A DNA stretch of 5,420 nt from Salibacter sp031581065 (GCF_031581065.1 NZ_JAVLBN010000078.1:1-5420); one strand, 5' to 3'. Positions 1 through 5,359 are shown, numbered from the stretch's first letter. Made by a program: numbers and translations. The notes: generated by a model not told the origin, from the letters alone.

Positions 1-155
1 ACATTGAGGGAGAAGAAATCATGAGCAGAGAACTGAATAGTGATGGAAAAACCATTTCCAAAAAGCTCCAGCTTCCTGGTTTATCAAGCGGAGTGTACTT
101 CGTGAGCCTCCAAAACGAACATCAACAAATCACCAAACGAATTGTGAAGTTTTGA
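1..155 (+). CDS. C-terminal end of a type IX-secreted protein (sorting domain), 5' truncated by window edge
   Basis: The reading frame that starts at base 3 is open from the window edge to a TGA at 153-155 and gives 50 residues. They contain LSSGVYFVSL, a polar stretch rich in N, E, H and Q, then ITKRIVKF at the very end. This is the usual layout of the type A Por secretion C-terminal sorting domain: a Gly-[VI]-Tyr beta strand, a turn, then a basic K/R-[IV]-[VI]-K strand ending the protein. In known cases the domain directs the protein through the type IX machinery in the outer membrane and is then cleaved, so the parent protein is probably secreted or surface anchored. The catalytic or binding part lies outside the window, so its function cannot be stated. 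Both other forward frames hit stops within the first 25 bases, which supports this frame. Confidence 0.85.
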   Translation, partial: IEGEEIMSRELNSDGKTISKKLQLPGLSSGVYFVSLQNEHQQITKRIVKF

Positions 156-195
156 TTTAAAGCATTAAATTCTGATCATTAAACTATATCCATAG

Positions 196-235
196 TCACC
201 GCAGAGTAGAAAACAGCATATCGCTCACAGTGTTA
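196..235. repeat. Degenerate CAG-phased repeat, left copy
   Basis: The stretch begins ACCGCAGAGT and ends CACAGTGTTA, with CAG trinucleotides at 202, 214 and 228. It resembles the better-preserved copy at 545-590, which begins ACCACAGTGT. Both read in the same direction and sit outside the hairpin cluster, one on each side. Sequences of the type CACAGAGTT repeated at about 10 to 12 bases are, from memory, common in intergenic regions of Bacteroidota and some other phyla. The function is unknown and this left copy is heavily decayed. Confidence 0.3.
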
Positions 236-290
236 CAAACTACTAACGCTTTGACCAACAAATAGAACGGAATTGCTACGTAACCAGACC

Positions 291-511
291 AAAAAGTGCC
301 GTCAGGCACGACACACTTCTATCTCCGGGTGATAACCCGGAGCCTGAGTGTAAAAACAAGTCTCAAAGTAACGTAGGTACGGTTCACTTTTTAAATGCCT
401 AAATTTTATTCCTGTTCTGTGGTCCGTGCTTACAGCACTCGTTGGGAGATCAGCTCGCTTTTTACTCTGGGCTAAAACCCAGAGTTAGGTTTAAGTCGTG
501 CCTACGGCACT
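291..511. repeat. Six-hairpin symmetric inverted-repeat element (REP-like)
   Basis: Six short hairpins lie in mirror order around a centre near 403. On the left are GTGCC-GTCA-GGCAC (296-309), CTCCGGGT-GATA-ACCCGGAG (323-342) and GTAAC-GTA-GGTAC (368-380, one mismatch). On the right are GTGCT-TAC-AGCAC (426-438), ACTCTGGG-CTAAAA-CCCAGAGT (464-485) and GTGCC-TAC-GGCAC (498-510). The midpoints pair to almost the same centre: the outer, middle and inner pairs each sum to about 806-807. The outer 14-mers and the middle stems of the two arms are also related in sequence as inverted copies, while the spacers have diverged. The left half is bounded by AAAAAGTG (291-298) and its complement CACTTTTT (385-392). 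Paired GTGCCGTAGGCAC and GGGTTnnAACCC-type hairpins are familiar from dispersed REP-like repeats in many bacterial genomes, which are thought to be moved by IS200-like REP-associated transposases. No transposase is present here, so any movement would be in trans. Confidence 0.7.
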
Positions 512-544
512 GATGTTCGTAGTTTTAATCTGAAAATTAGTTGT

Positions 545-590
545 ACCACAGTGTTTAACAGTTTTTTCTCAGAGTTTTACAGAGTATTAG
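545..590. repeat. Degenerate decameric CAG repeat, right copy
   Basis: CAG occurs at 549, 559, 570 and 580, a period of 10 to 11 bases. The last two units read CAGAGTTTTA and CAGAGTATTA, and the first two are degraded (CAGTGTTTAA, CAGTTTTTTC). The period close to one helical turn would put the units on one face of the DNA, but nothing here shows a binding protein. It is in the same orientation as the weaker copy at 196-235 on the far side of the hairpin element. Confidence 0.4.
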
Positions 591-681
591 CCAATTCGTT
601 AATCCTTTTACCTTAGCTCGACCAAACCTCCAAGCTACAAACATTCGTTGTTAGCACTTTCAGCCTGACCTCACCTCACTT

Positions 682-707
682 TAAACGTTAAACCCTAAAC
701 GTTAAAC
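682..707. repeat. 12-bp tandem direct repeat TAAACGTTAAAC
   Basis: TAAACGTTAAAC occurs exactly at 682-693 and again at 696-707, separated by two bases, giving a 14-bp period. Each copy has the palindromic core AACGTT. It lies 91 bp upstream of the decarboxylase start codon and about 50 bp upstream of its promoter-like box. It could be a protein-binding site or simply another dispersed intergenic repeat; the sequence does not decide between these. Confidence 0.45.
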
Positions 708-759
708 TCAACAAGCTCCAAACCTGACAAAACTCATTATTCAACCTTTTTCATTGTCG

Positions 760-767
760 TATTTTTG
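760..767 (+). promoter_or_regulatory. Promoter -7-like box TATTTTTG ahead of the decarboxylase
   Basis: TATTTTTG matches the Bacteroidota -7 consensus TAnnTTTG in all fixed positions. A transcript starting about 7 bases downstream would have a leader of roughly 20 to 25 bases to the ATG at 798. I find no TTG at the expected -33 distance, so the call rests on one box only. If right, it argues against translation starting at the in-frame TTG at 765, which lies inside the box. Confidence 0.3.
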
Positions 768-797
768 CCGCCCAATAAGAAATTTGGACGATTCGTT

Positions 798-2030
798 ATG
801 AGCAAGATTTGGAAAAAAAGGTCACAGGAAGAAATCAAGTCTGTCGTTTTCAAGGCACTTGAAGACAACGTCAACTTCAGCGAACAAAACATACTTGGGA
901 TTCCCGCATCGTACCTCGATGACAAGGTTTTCAACCAGGATGCCTCATTCGTGAAAGATGCTCCTTTTATTTCCACGCTCATTCAGAACCCAAACCATAT
1001 CGGCTGTCACACACTCGGCTCTTCAGAGTCATTTTTCAAAGGAACCCAACAAATTGAAAAAGAACTGATCGCCATTTGCGGAACGGATATTCTCAAGGGC
1101 AAAACCGGCAACTATGACGGTTACGTGGCATCGGGCGGAACAGAAGCCAACATCCAGGCAATGTGGATCTACCGCAACTTTTTCATGCAGGAGCGCGGAG
1201 CTTCGCGAGAGGAAATCGCCATCATCGCCAGTGCAGATACGCACTATTCTGTCGATAAAGTCGGCAACTTGCTGGCTCTGACCGTGAAAAAAACACCGGT
1301 TAATGAAAACCGCCAAATCGAGCACGACTCGCTTCGCAAAACGCTAAAAGAAGCTCAAAATGAAGGGTTTAAACACTTTATCGTTATCAGCAACATGATG
1401 ACCACCATGTTTGGCTCTGTTGACGACATCAGCGTTTACACCGATGTTTTAACGGAGCTGGACTGCGATTTCAAACTTCACGTTGACGGGGCTTATGGCG
1501 GATTTTACTACCCGTTCACCAACAAAAACGAAGACCTCACTTTTCAAAACGAACACATTTCATCTTTCACGCTCGATGCGCACAAAATGGCGCAGGCACC
1601 TTACGGGACGGGCATTTTCATTATCAGAAAAGGGATGATTCATTTTGCCAACACGAGAGAAGCCAGCTACGTTGAAGGTGAAGATTACACGCTAATCGGA
1701 AGTAGATCAGGCGCTAATGCAGTTGCAGTGTGGATGATTCTGAACAAAAACGGTCCGTACGGCTGGCACGAAAAAGTTTTTATCCTGCAAAAACGAACCG
1801 GCTGGATGTGTGATAAATTAACCGAGCTCGGCATCGAGTTTTACCGACATGAACACTCGAATATCGTTACCATCAAGAACGAGTTTATCAACAAAGAAAC
1901 AGCCCTCAAATTTGGACTGGTACCCGATAATCACGCCAATCCAAACTGGTACAAAATTGTGATCATGGAGCACGTAACCATCGAAAAGTTGAGTTTACTC
2001 GTTGACGATATCAAAAGTCACATGAGCTAG
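798..2030 (+). CDS. Group II PLP-dependent decarboxylase (aromatic-amino-acid/aspartate type, MfnA-like)
   Basis: This 410-residue cytoplasmic enzyme belongs to the fold-type I pyridoxal-phosphate decarboxylases, which remove the alpha-carboxylate of an amino acid to give an amine. Visible motifs, numbered from the ATG at 798, are: SGGTEAN at 112-118, which binds cofactor phosphate; THYSVDK with His149, which stacks on the pyridine ring; HVDGAYGG with Asp230, which contacts the ring nitrogen; and DAHKM with Lys263, the Schiff-base lysine. The Asp-to-Lys spacing of 33 is normal and no key residue is missing. The DxHKM form and the length of about 400 resemble archaeal/bacterial MfnA (tyrosine or aspartate decarboxylase) and bacterial histidine decarboxylases more than the longer animal DOPA enzymes. 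The substrate cannot be read from sequence. No amine/amino-acid antiporter lies beside it, so an acid-resistance role is unsupported. The frame is open back to a TTG at 765, but I prefer ATG 798: MSKIWKKRS is a natural start and a -7-like box overlaps the TTG. Confidence 0.88.
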   Translation: MSKIWKKRSQEEIKSVVFKALEDNVNFSEQNILGIPASYLDDKVFNQDASFVKDAPFISTLIQNPNHIGCHTLGSSESFFKGTQQIEKELIAICGTDILKGKTGNYDGYVASGGTEANIQAMWIYRNFFMQERGASREEIAIIASADTHYSVDKVGNLLALTVKKTPVNENRQIEHDSLRKTLKEAQNEGFKHFIVISNMMTTMFGSVDDISVYTDVLTELDCDFKLHVDGAYGGFYYPFTNKNEDLTFQNEHISSFTLDAHKMAQAPYGTGIFIIRKGMIHFANTREASYVEGEDYTLIGSRSGANAVAVWMILNKNGPYGWHEKVFILQKRTGWMCDKLTELGIEFYRHEHSNIVTIKNEFINKETALKFGLVPDNHANPNWYKIVIMEHVTIEKLSLLVDDIKSHMS

Positions 2031-2052
2031 GCTTTTTCTCGGTCAGAGCCTG
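2028..2052 (+). terminator. Weak hairpin spanning both convergent stop codons
   Basis: AGGCT (2029-2033) pairs with AGCCT (2047-2051). In the forward-strand RNA, flanking U-G and U-A pairs lengthen the stem to about 8 pairs around a 9-base loop. It sits exactly where the decarboxylase and the ribonuclease gene meet, covering both stop codons. No T run follows directly on either strand, and the wobble pairs exist only in the forward transcript, so this is a tentative terminator. Confidence 0.22.
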
Positions 2053-3416
2053 TATGTCAGGCCCATTTTGGTTTCCTCAGCATCGAGGTTCAGCGTGTCT
2101 TTTAGTTTCAACGCCAGGCAGTGCGAAGCCATCGGCTCACCGTGATTGAGGAATATCTTTTTGGGTCGGTTTTCAAACTGGCCAACCCAATCGAGTAAAT
2201 CGGTTTGATCACCATGAGCTGAAAGTGCATTGAGATGTTCAACCTTTGCTTTTAACTTGTACCAGTCACCAAAGAACTTGAGTTCCTTTTCACCATTCAT
2301 GAGCGATCTGCCACGGGTTCCCTCAGCCTGAAAGCCGGCAAGCAGGATAGTATTATTTGGATTTCCCATGTGTTTTTGCAGGTAATACAGGATCCGACCA
2401 CCTGTAATCATTCCGCTACCCGCCAAAACGATTTTCGGTTTTTTATCCTGGATGATCATCTGTGAGCGGTAATAATCTTCAATCATCGTACATTCATCCT
2501 GCATCATTTGCACATCTTCATTGCTCAGCAAGTGCCAATCGGGAAAGCGGTAAAATACCTCCGTTGCGCTCTTCGCCATCGGGCTGTCGAGGTAAAACGG
2601 AATACGCGGAATCTTCTCCTGCTGGCGGAGCTTTGCGATAAAGTAGATAATTTCCTGGGCACGCTCTACCGCAAATGTGGGAATCATCAAAATACCTTGC
2701 CTGTCCAACGTTTCCAGAATCACACGTTCAAGCGATTCAACCGGATCTTCATCAGGGTGATTGCGGTTTCCGTAAGTCGATTCTAAAACAATGTAGTCAG
2801 CTTTTTCCAATTTTTTGGGCGGATAGAGTAAATGCGGTTTTTGCCGGCCTATGTCGCCCGAGAAAACTATTGTCTCCTCACCCAATTCCATTTCAACCAT
2901 TGCAGCTCCCAAGATGAGACCGGCATGGTGAAACTGAAACTTGATCTCCTGGTCGATAAAAACATACTCCGAATTATCGTGAATCTTGAAGAGCGGAAAA
3001 ACCAGTTCGGCATCTTGTCTGTCGTAAAGCGGTTTGGCCTCTTTGTGGCTCGAGTATCCGCGTTTGTTAGCTTCTTCAGCTTCCTCTTCCTGTATTTTTG
3101 CACTGTCGAGCAGAATAATTTTCGCCAATTCAGCAGTAGGTGCCGTACAGTGAATGTTACCTGCAAAGCCATTTTTCACAAGAGCCGGTAACATCCCGCA
3201 GTGATCGAGATGAGCATGAGTGAGAATCACCGCATCAATTTCTGACGGATCAACAGGGAAATCATCACGGTTTTTGAGTCTCAGCTCTTTCAGACCCTGA
3301 AACATTCCACAATCTATCAGTACTTTTTTATTGTTGTAACGAACCAGCGTTTTGGAACCCGTTACCGTTCCGGCTGCACCCCAAAACTGCAGTTTAGCTC
3401 TTGTCTCTTTTTGCAT
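2043..3416 (-). CDS. Beta-CASP metallo-beta-lactamase-fold ribonuclease (CPSF73/TTHA0252 type) with motif III His replaced by Leu
   Basis: This is a 457-residue cytoplasmic protein of normal length for bacterial MBL-fold exonucleases with an RNA-specificity domain; family members act as zinc-dependent RNA nucleases. Motifs in order: GAAGTVTGS (13-21); Asp35 in LIDCG; motif II THAHLDHCG with His67, His69, Asp71 and His72; motif IV SGDIGR with Asp188; beta-CASP motif A LESTYGNR with Glu212; the RNA-specificity signature GSGMITGGR (333-341); GFQAEGTRGR (361-370); motif B LSAHGD with His401; and motif C LNHGEP with His425. Motif III normally reads AGHxLG, with the His binding zinc; here it is AGLILG (165-170), Leu168, codon CTC. 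One base change from CAC would explain this. All other ligands are intact, so the enzyme could be impaired, altered, or the base could be a sequencing error. The ATG at 3416 is the only sensible start, preceded by A/T-rich leader sequence. The gene converges on the decarboxylase with a 12-bp gap and appears to be transcribed alone. Confidence 0.9.
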   Translation of the reverse strand: MQKETRAKLQFWGAAGTVTGSKTLVRYNNKKVLIDCGMFQGLKELRLKNRDDFPVDPSEIDAVILTHAHLDHCGMLPALVKNGFAGNIHCTAPTAELAKIILLDSAKIQEEEAEEANKRGYSSHKEAKPLYDRQDAELVFPLFKIHDNSEYVFIDQEIKFQFHHAGLILGAAMVEMELGEETIVFSGDIGRQKPHLLYPPKKLEKADYIVLESTYGNRNHPDEDPVESLERVILETLDRQGILMIPTFAVERAQEIIYFIAKLRQQEKIPRIPFYLDSPMAKSATEVFYRFPDWHLLSNEDVQMMQDECTMIEDYYRSQMIIQDKKPKIVLAGSGMITGGRILYYLQKHMGNPNNTILLAGFQAEGTRGRSLMNGEKELKFFGDWYKLKAKVEHLNALSAHGDQTDLLDWVGQFENRPKKIFLNHGEPMASHCLALKLKDTLNLDAEETKMGLTYRL

Positions 3417-3438
3417 TTATTATCGAAATTGATCTACT

Positions 3439-3471
3439 CAAAGATGGGGAATTAAAACTTCTGATTGCAAA
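3439..3471 (-). promoter_or_regulatory. Possible promoter of the beta-CASP ribonuclease gene
   Basis: On the minus strand, TTTG at 3471-3468 is followed after 21 bases by CATCTTTG at 3446-3439. The latter matches the Bacteroidota -7 box TAnnTTTG except in its first base, and TTTG is the expected -33 element. Transcription would begin near 3432, leaving a leader of about 15 bases to the ATG at 3416. The match is imperfect and made by eye. Confidence 0.3.
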
Positions 3472-3487
3472 TTGTAAGTTAAAAGTA

Positions 3488-3781
3488 TCAAATCAATAAG
3501 TCAATTGTGACAAAGAGCAAATCCGAAAAAAAGCCGGATAAGATAAACCACAAAGAAACAGAAACATCAGTCCCTTTGAGCATCTCCTTTATTTTCTCAG
3601 TCTTAATTGCAAACAATGTGATCAATTGAACTCCAAGAGATTGCAACCCAACAAAAAGAACGGATTTAGCAGACAACTCTGTACTGAAAAGTGAACTACT
3701 TATGAAATAAAACAACCATACTCCAAAAATGCGTTGTGGAATGAGGATTCAACTGAAAAGTAATTTGAATTTAGTGTTCAT
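3488..3781 (-). pseudogene. Small membrane protein gene with in-frame TGA at codon 11, last gene of the hipBST-like operon
   Basis: An ATG at 3781-3779 lies 7 bases after the kinase stop codon and opens with MNTKFKLLFS, then meets TGA at 3751-3749. The same frame continues without further interruption to a TGA at 3490-3488, giving 97 codons in all. The product after the stop is strongly hydrophobic, with three likely membrane segments: about codons 18-33 (IFGVWLFYFISSSLF), 41-58 (VLFVGLQSLGVQLITLFA) and 76-97 (LWFILSGFFSDLLFVTIDLL). A charged loop, KTEKIKEMLKG, lies at about 60-70. I do not recognise the family. No good start follows the TGA: the next candidates are TTG at 3715 and an ATG at codon 67. 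A nonsense mutation is therefore the simplest reading; TGG (Trp) or CGA (Arg) would restore it by a transition. TGA also ends other genes in this window, so general recoding is unlikely. Alternatives are a sequencing error, or a chance frame. Confidence 0.5.
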
Positions 3782-3788
3782 AGATAGG

Positions 3789-4769
3789 TTATTTCGAAAA
3801 GCGTTTTAACCGTTTTTGATAATGTTTCAAATATTGTCTTTTAGTGGATAAATTCAAAAATGAACGATTGATTATTTCTTCTACTTCTTTAGACTTCGAA
3901 GACATTTCATCAAAAATTCTCCGGGCAATTGTTTCACTAATATCAACCTGATTAGCTAATTCTAAAAACTGATCAGCTATTTTACCACCAGATAAATTTT
4001 TCGGTAAAAGGCCATCTTCAAGTGCAAAATCGTTATCACTTACATGAATTCTACTGTTTAGCAAATCGTACGCTGGACTCAACCTGTGATCACCTAACTC
4101 TGTTTCTAAAAGAGAAAAATTTTTGAAGTGAGCATCACCATTTGAAAACAGATAATTAAAGATTAATAACCGCATTAGTTTTGGAGCTTCAACCGCATAA
4201 GCAGGGACATACTTTTTCATCAAGTCAAAAAGCTCGAGGTAATTACCTTCATATTTGTAATGCTCACCATGAGTTTGAGGTGTTCTACCTGCAAGTGTAG
4301 CAAAATCTTCCTGTGCTCTTTTACCTCCAGAGTCTTTTACATCAAACCGCTTTGTTAAATATGCTATTTCGCCATTTTTAAAGAAAATGAGTGCACTTTC
4401 AGCTACCTCAATAGCAAAAACCTGTTTCGCTATTTGCATGGTGAGATGTTCATTAGCTGGTATCTGATCCTTTTTGCTTCCAAATGATGGAATTGGCTTG
4501 AGTATGTACCCTCCTCTTTCTTCACCGGTTACAAGTCTCAATTTATTCTTATCGCGTAAAACTGAGTACTTTTCCTGTACACCAGAAATAGAAATTTGTC
4601 TTCGGTTATCATCAAAGGCAGATTCATCCTCTAGTCCTGATTGAGGAGAATTATAAGGCAATAAATGAGAAACTTTCCTCCCACCAAACATTTGTCTTAG
4701 GCATCGGGTGCTGTATGTATCAAATCCTTCAGTTAATGTCCCCGGACAATTAGTAATCTCAATCATCAT
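3789..4769 (-). CDS. hipT: HipT-like serine/threonine kinase toxin (split HipA, C-terminal kinase part)
   Basis: This 326-residue protein has the HipA kinase fold but lacks the N-terminal subdomain fused in classical HipA (about 440 residues), which is encoded separately just upstream. Visible motifs: the Gly-rich/P-loop region ISISGVQEK at 59-67 with Ser60 and Ser62; Lys91 in YILKP for ATP; Glu107 in ANEHLT as its helix partner; TKRFDV (139-144) at the hinge; NGDAHFKN with catalytic Asp212 and Asn217; and SPAYDLLN with Asp235, the metal-binding DFG equivalent. Nothing essential is missing. In E. coli HipBST the HipT kinase phosphorylates tryptophanyl-tRNA synthetase and stalls growth, and the paired serines in its SIS loop are autophosphorylated. 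The target here is inferred, not shown; glutamyl-tRNA synthetase, the HipA target, is the main alternative. The start overlaps the hipS-like gene by 11 bp (ATGATG within its last codons), which suggests translational coupling. The coding sequence is visibly more A/T-rich than the two genes to its left. Confidence 0.88.
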   Translation of the reverse strand: MMIEITNCPGTLTEGFDTYSTRCLRQMFGGRKVSHLLPYNSPQSGLEDESAFDDNRRQISISGVQEKYSVLRDKNKLRLVTGEERGGYILKPIPSFGSKKDQIPANEHLTMQIAKQVFAIEVAESALIFFKNGEIAYLTKRFDVKDSGGKRAQEDFATLAGRTPQTHGEHYKYEGNYLELFDLMKKYVPAYAVEAPKLMRLLIFNYLFSNGDAHFKNFSLLETELGDHRLSPAYDLLNSRIHVSDNDFALEDGLLPKNLSGGKIADQFLELANQVDISETIARRIFDEMSSKSKEVEEIINRSFLNLSTKRQYLKHYQKRLKRFSK

Positions 4770-5091
4770 CAGTTTCTTTTACTACTCTTAATGCACCAAT
4801 ACTGTCATTTTTAGCTACAATAGTGAGAATTCCAAAATGATCATCCTGATCAACTCTGTTCAATTGAACAACAGCTTCCCTATTCCTGCCCTCTGGGAGC
4901 ATATTGTAAAAAACCGGAAATAAATGTTTCGAACGAAATACTTTCTTTGACTTTGGAAACGAAAGACTTATTGATGGCTTTTGCTGATTCAACAACCAGC
5001 TCTCTTTATATTCAAAAGTGAATGAGCCATTATCATGTTGTACCAAAATTCCGGCCTCTTCATTCTTATATAAAACTCTGGCTCTTCTCAT
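4759..5091 (-). CDS. hipS: HipS-like antitoxin (free-standing HipA N-terminal subdomain, Couple_hipA)
   Basis: This 110-residue protein corresponds to subdomain 1 of HipA, encoded as a separate gene. Family features seen are GSFTFEYKESWL near 22-33, ISLSFP at 41-46, LFPVFYNMLPEG at 58-69 followed by Arg69-71 region RNREAV, and DSIGALRV at 96-103. It ends in a short acidic tail, ETDDD. In E. coli HipBST the HipS protein binds HipT and, unlike its counterpart inside HipA, acts as the antitoxin; that role is inferred here. The frame is open to a TTG at 5094, but the ATG at 5091 is preferred. Its A is the last base of the hipB TGA (TGATG), the classical stop-start overlap for coupled translation. 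The downstream end overlaps the kinase gene, so all three proteins are likely made in fixed ratio. Confidence 0.85.
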   Translation of the reverse strand: MRRARVLYKNEEAGILVQHDNGSFTFEYKESWLLNQQKPSISLSFPKSKKVFRSKHLFPVFYNMLPEGRNREAVVQLNRVDQDDHFGILTIVAKNDSIGALRVVKETDDD

Positions 5092-5303
5092 CAATCATCA
5101 ATTTTTTGGATGTTCAAACTCAGCTCCATTCCCAATACATCAGCGATCTTTTGTAGTGTTCTCAATGTTGGGTTTCCCTTACCGCTTTCAAACTCACGTA
5201 AAGTTCGTAACCCAACTCCAGATAGTTCAGCCAATGCTTCCTGAGTTACATTTAACGATTTCCTGCGCTGTTTTACCTGCTCAATAATACATGTAATGTG
5301 CAT
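5091..5303 (-). CDS. hipB: HipB-like XRE-family helix-turn-helix repressor
   Basis: This 70-residue protein is essentially one XRE/Cro-type DNA-binding domain. The core runs from about residue 6 to 60, with VTQEALAELSGV (19-30) as the first helix of the helix-turn-helix, GLRTLREFESGKGNP (31-45) as the recognition helix and turn, and TLRTLQKIADVLGMEL (46-61) as the dimer-side helices. It then stops after SLNIQKIDD, with no room for a long C-terminal domain. It matches the length and context of HipB. In that family it represses its own operon, with the toxin or toxin-antitoxin complex as co-repressor. The start is the ATG at 5303, embedded in one of four TGCATTTT repeats in the leader, so bound repressor would block the start region directly. 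It is the first gene of the operon, and its stop overlaps the next start by one base. Confidence 0.88.
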   Translation of the reverse strand: MHITCIIEQVKQRRKSLNVTQEALAELSGVGLRTLREFESGKGNPTLRTLQKIADVLGMELSLNIQKIDD

Positions 5304-5316
5304 TTTAATGCATTTT
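5299..5316. promoter_or_regulatory. Proximal operator: paired TGCATTTT, 10-bp period
   Basis: TGCATTTT occurs at 5299-5306 and 5309-5316, exactly 10 bases apart, so both units face the same side of the helix. The pair covers the hipB start codon (5303-5301) and the expected transcription start. The second unit contains the palindrome AATGCATT. An identical pair lies 61 bp further upstream at 5360-5377. The position fits autorepression by HipB, but binding is inferred. Confidence 0.55.
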
Positions 5317-5321
5317 GAGTA

Positions 5322-5350
5322 TAAAATTAATAATTATCAACGAATAACAA
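5322..5350 (-). promoter_or_regulatory. Putative promoter of the hipBST-like operon
   Basis: On the minus strand, TTG at 5350-5348 is followed after 18 bases by TAATTTTA at 5329-5322, which agrees with the Bacteroidota form TTG-(17 to 23)-TAnnTTTG except for the last base. It lies exactly between the two operator pairs. The start point would be near 5315, giving a leader of only about a dozen bases. The region is very A/T-rich, so chance matches are easy. Confidence 0.4.
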
Positions 5351-5359
5351 CACTAATAA

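Larger units (their letters stand above)
156..797. other. Long intergenic region without a credible gene, rich in small repeats
   Basis: About 640 bases between the secreted-protein gene and the decarboxylase carry no reading frame with a recognisable product. The longest ATG frame I read on the forward strand in the hairpin region, from 395, gives only about 26 residues and runs through hairpin sequence. What it does hold is structural: degenerate CAG-phased repeats on both sides of a six-hairpin inverted-repeat cluster, a 12-bp direct repeat at 682-707, and a promoter-like box just before the decarboxylase. The hairpins are not followed by T runs, so they do not look like simple terminators. 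Confidence 0.6.

Noticed and set aside
155..170. Small inverted repeat ATTTAA-AGCA-TTAAAT just after the secreted-protein stop codon as a terminator
   Set aside because: Only six A/T pairs, no G-C pairs and no following T run; too weak to call.
323..342. The 8-bp CTCCGGGT/ACCCGGAG hairpin as a rho-independent terminator of the left gene
   Set aside because: It is followed by GCCTGAGTGT rather than T residues, lies 170 bases past the stop codon, and is explained better as part of the symmetric repeat.
395..475. Short forward frame starting MPKFYSCSVV within the repeat region
   Set aside because: About 26 residues, runs through hairpin sequence and has no start-site or family support.
296..510. 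The repeated hairpins as a CRISPR array
   Set aside because: Units alternate in type and orientation, differ in sequence and lack regular unique spacers; no cas gene is present.
737..1325. Minus-strand reading frames opposite the decarboxylase
   Set aside because: They mirror a well-supported gene with complete motifs and have no recognisable content; antisense shadows.
2508..3191. Forward and alternative minus-strand frames inside the beta-CASP ribonuclease gene
   Set aside because: They overlap a conserved full-length gene in other frames and encode low-complexity, unrecognisable products.
3749..3751. TGA read as tryptophan by an altered genetic code
   Set aside because: TGA ends several intact genes in this window (secreted protein, ribonuclease, hipB and hipS), so a general reassignment does not fit.
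5018..5287. Forward 89-residue frame over the hipB/hipS region
   Set aside because: It is antisense to two recognised genes and has no motif or plausible leader.
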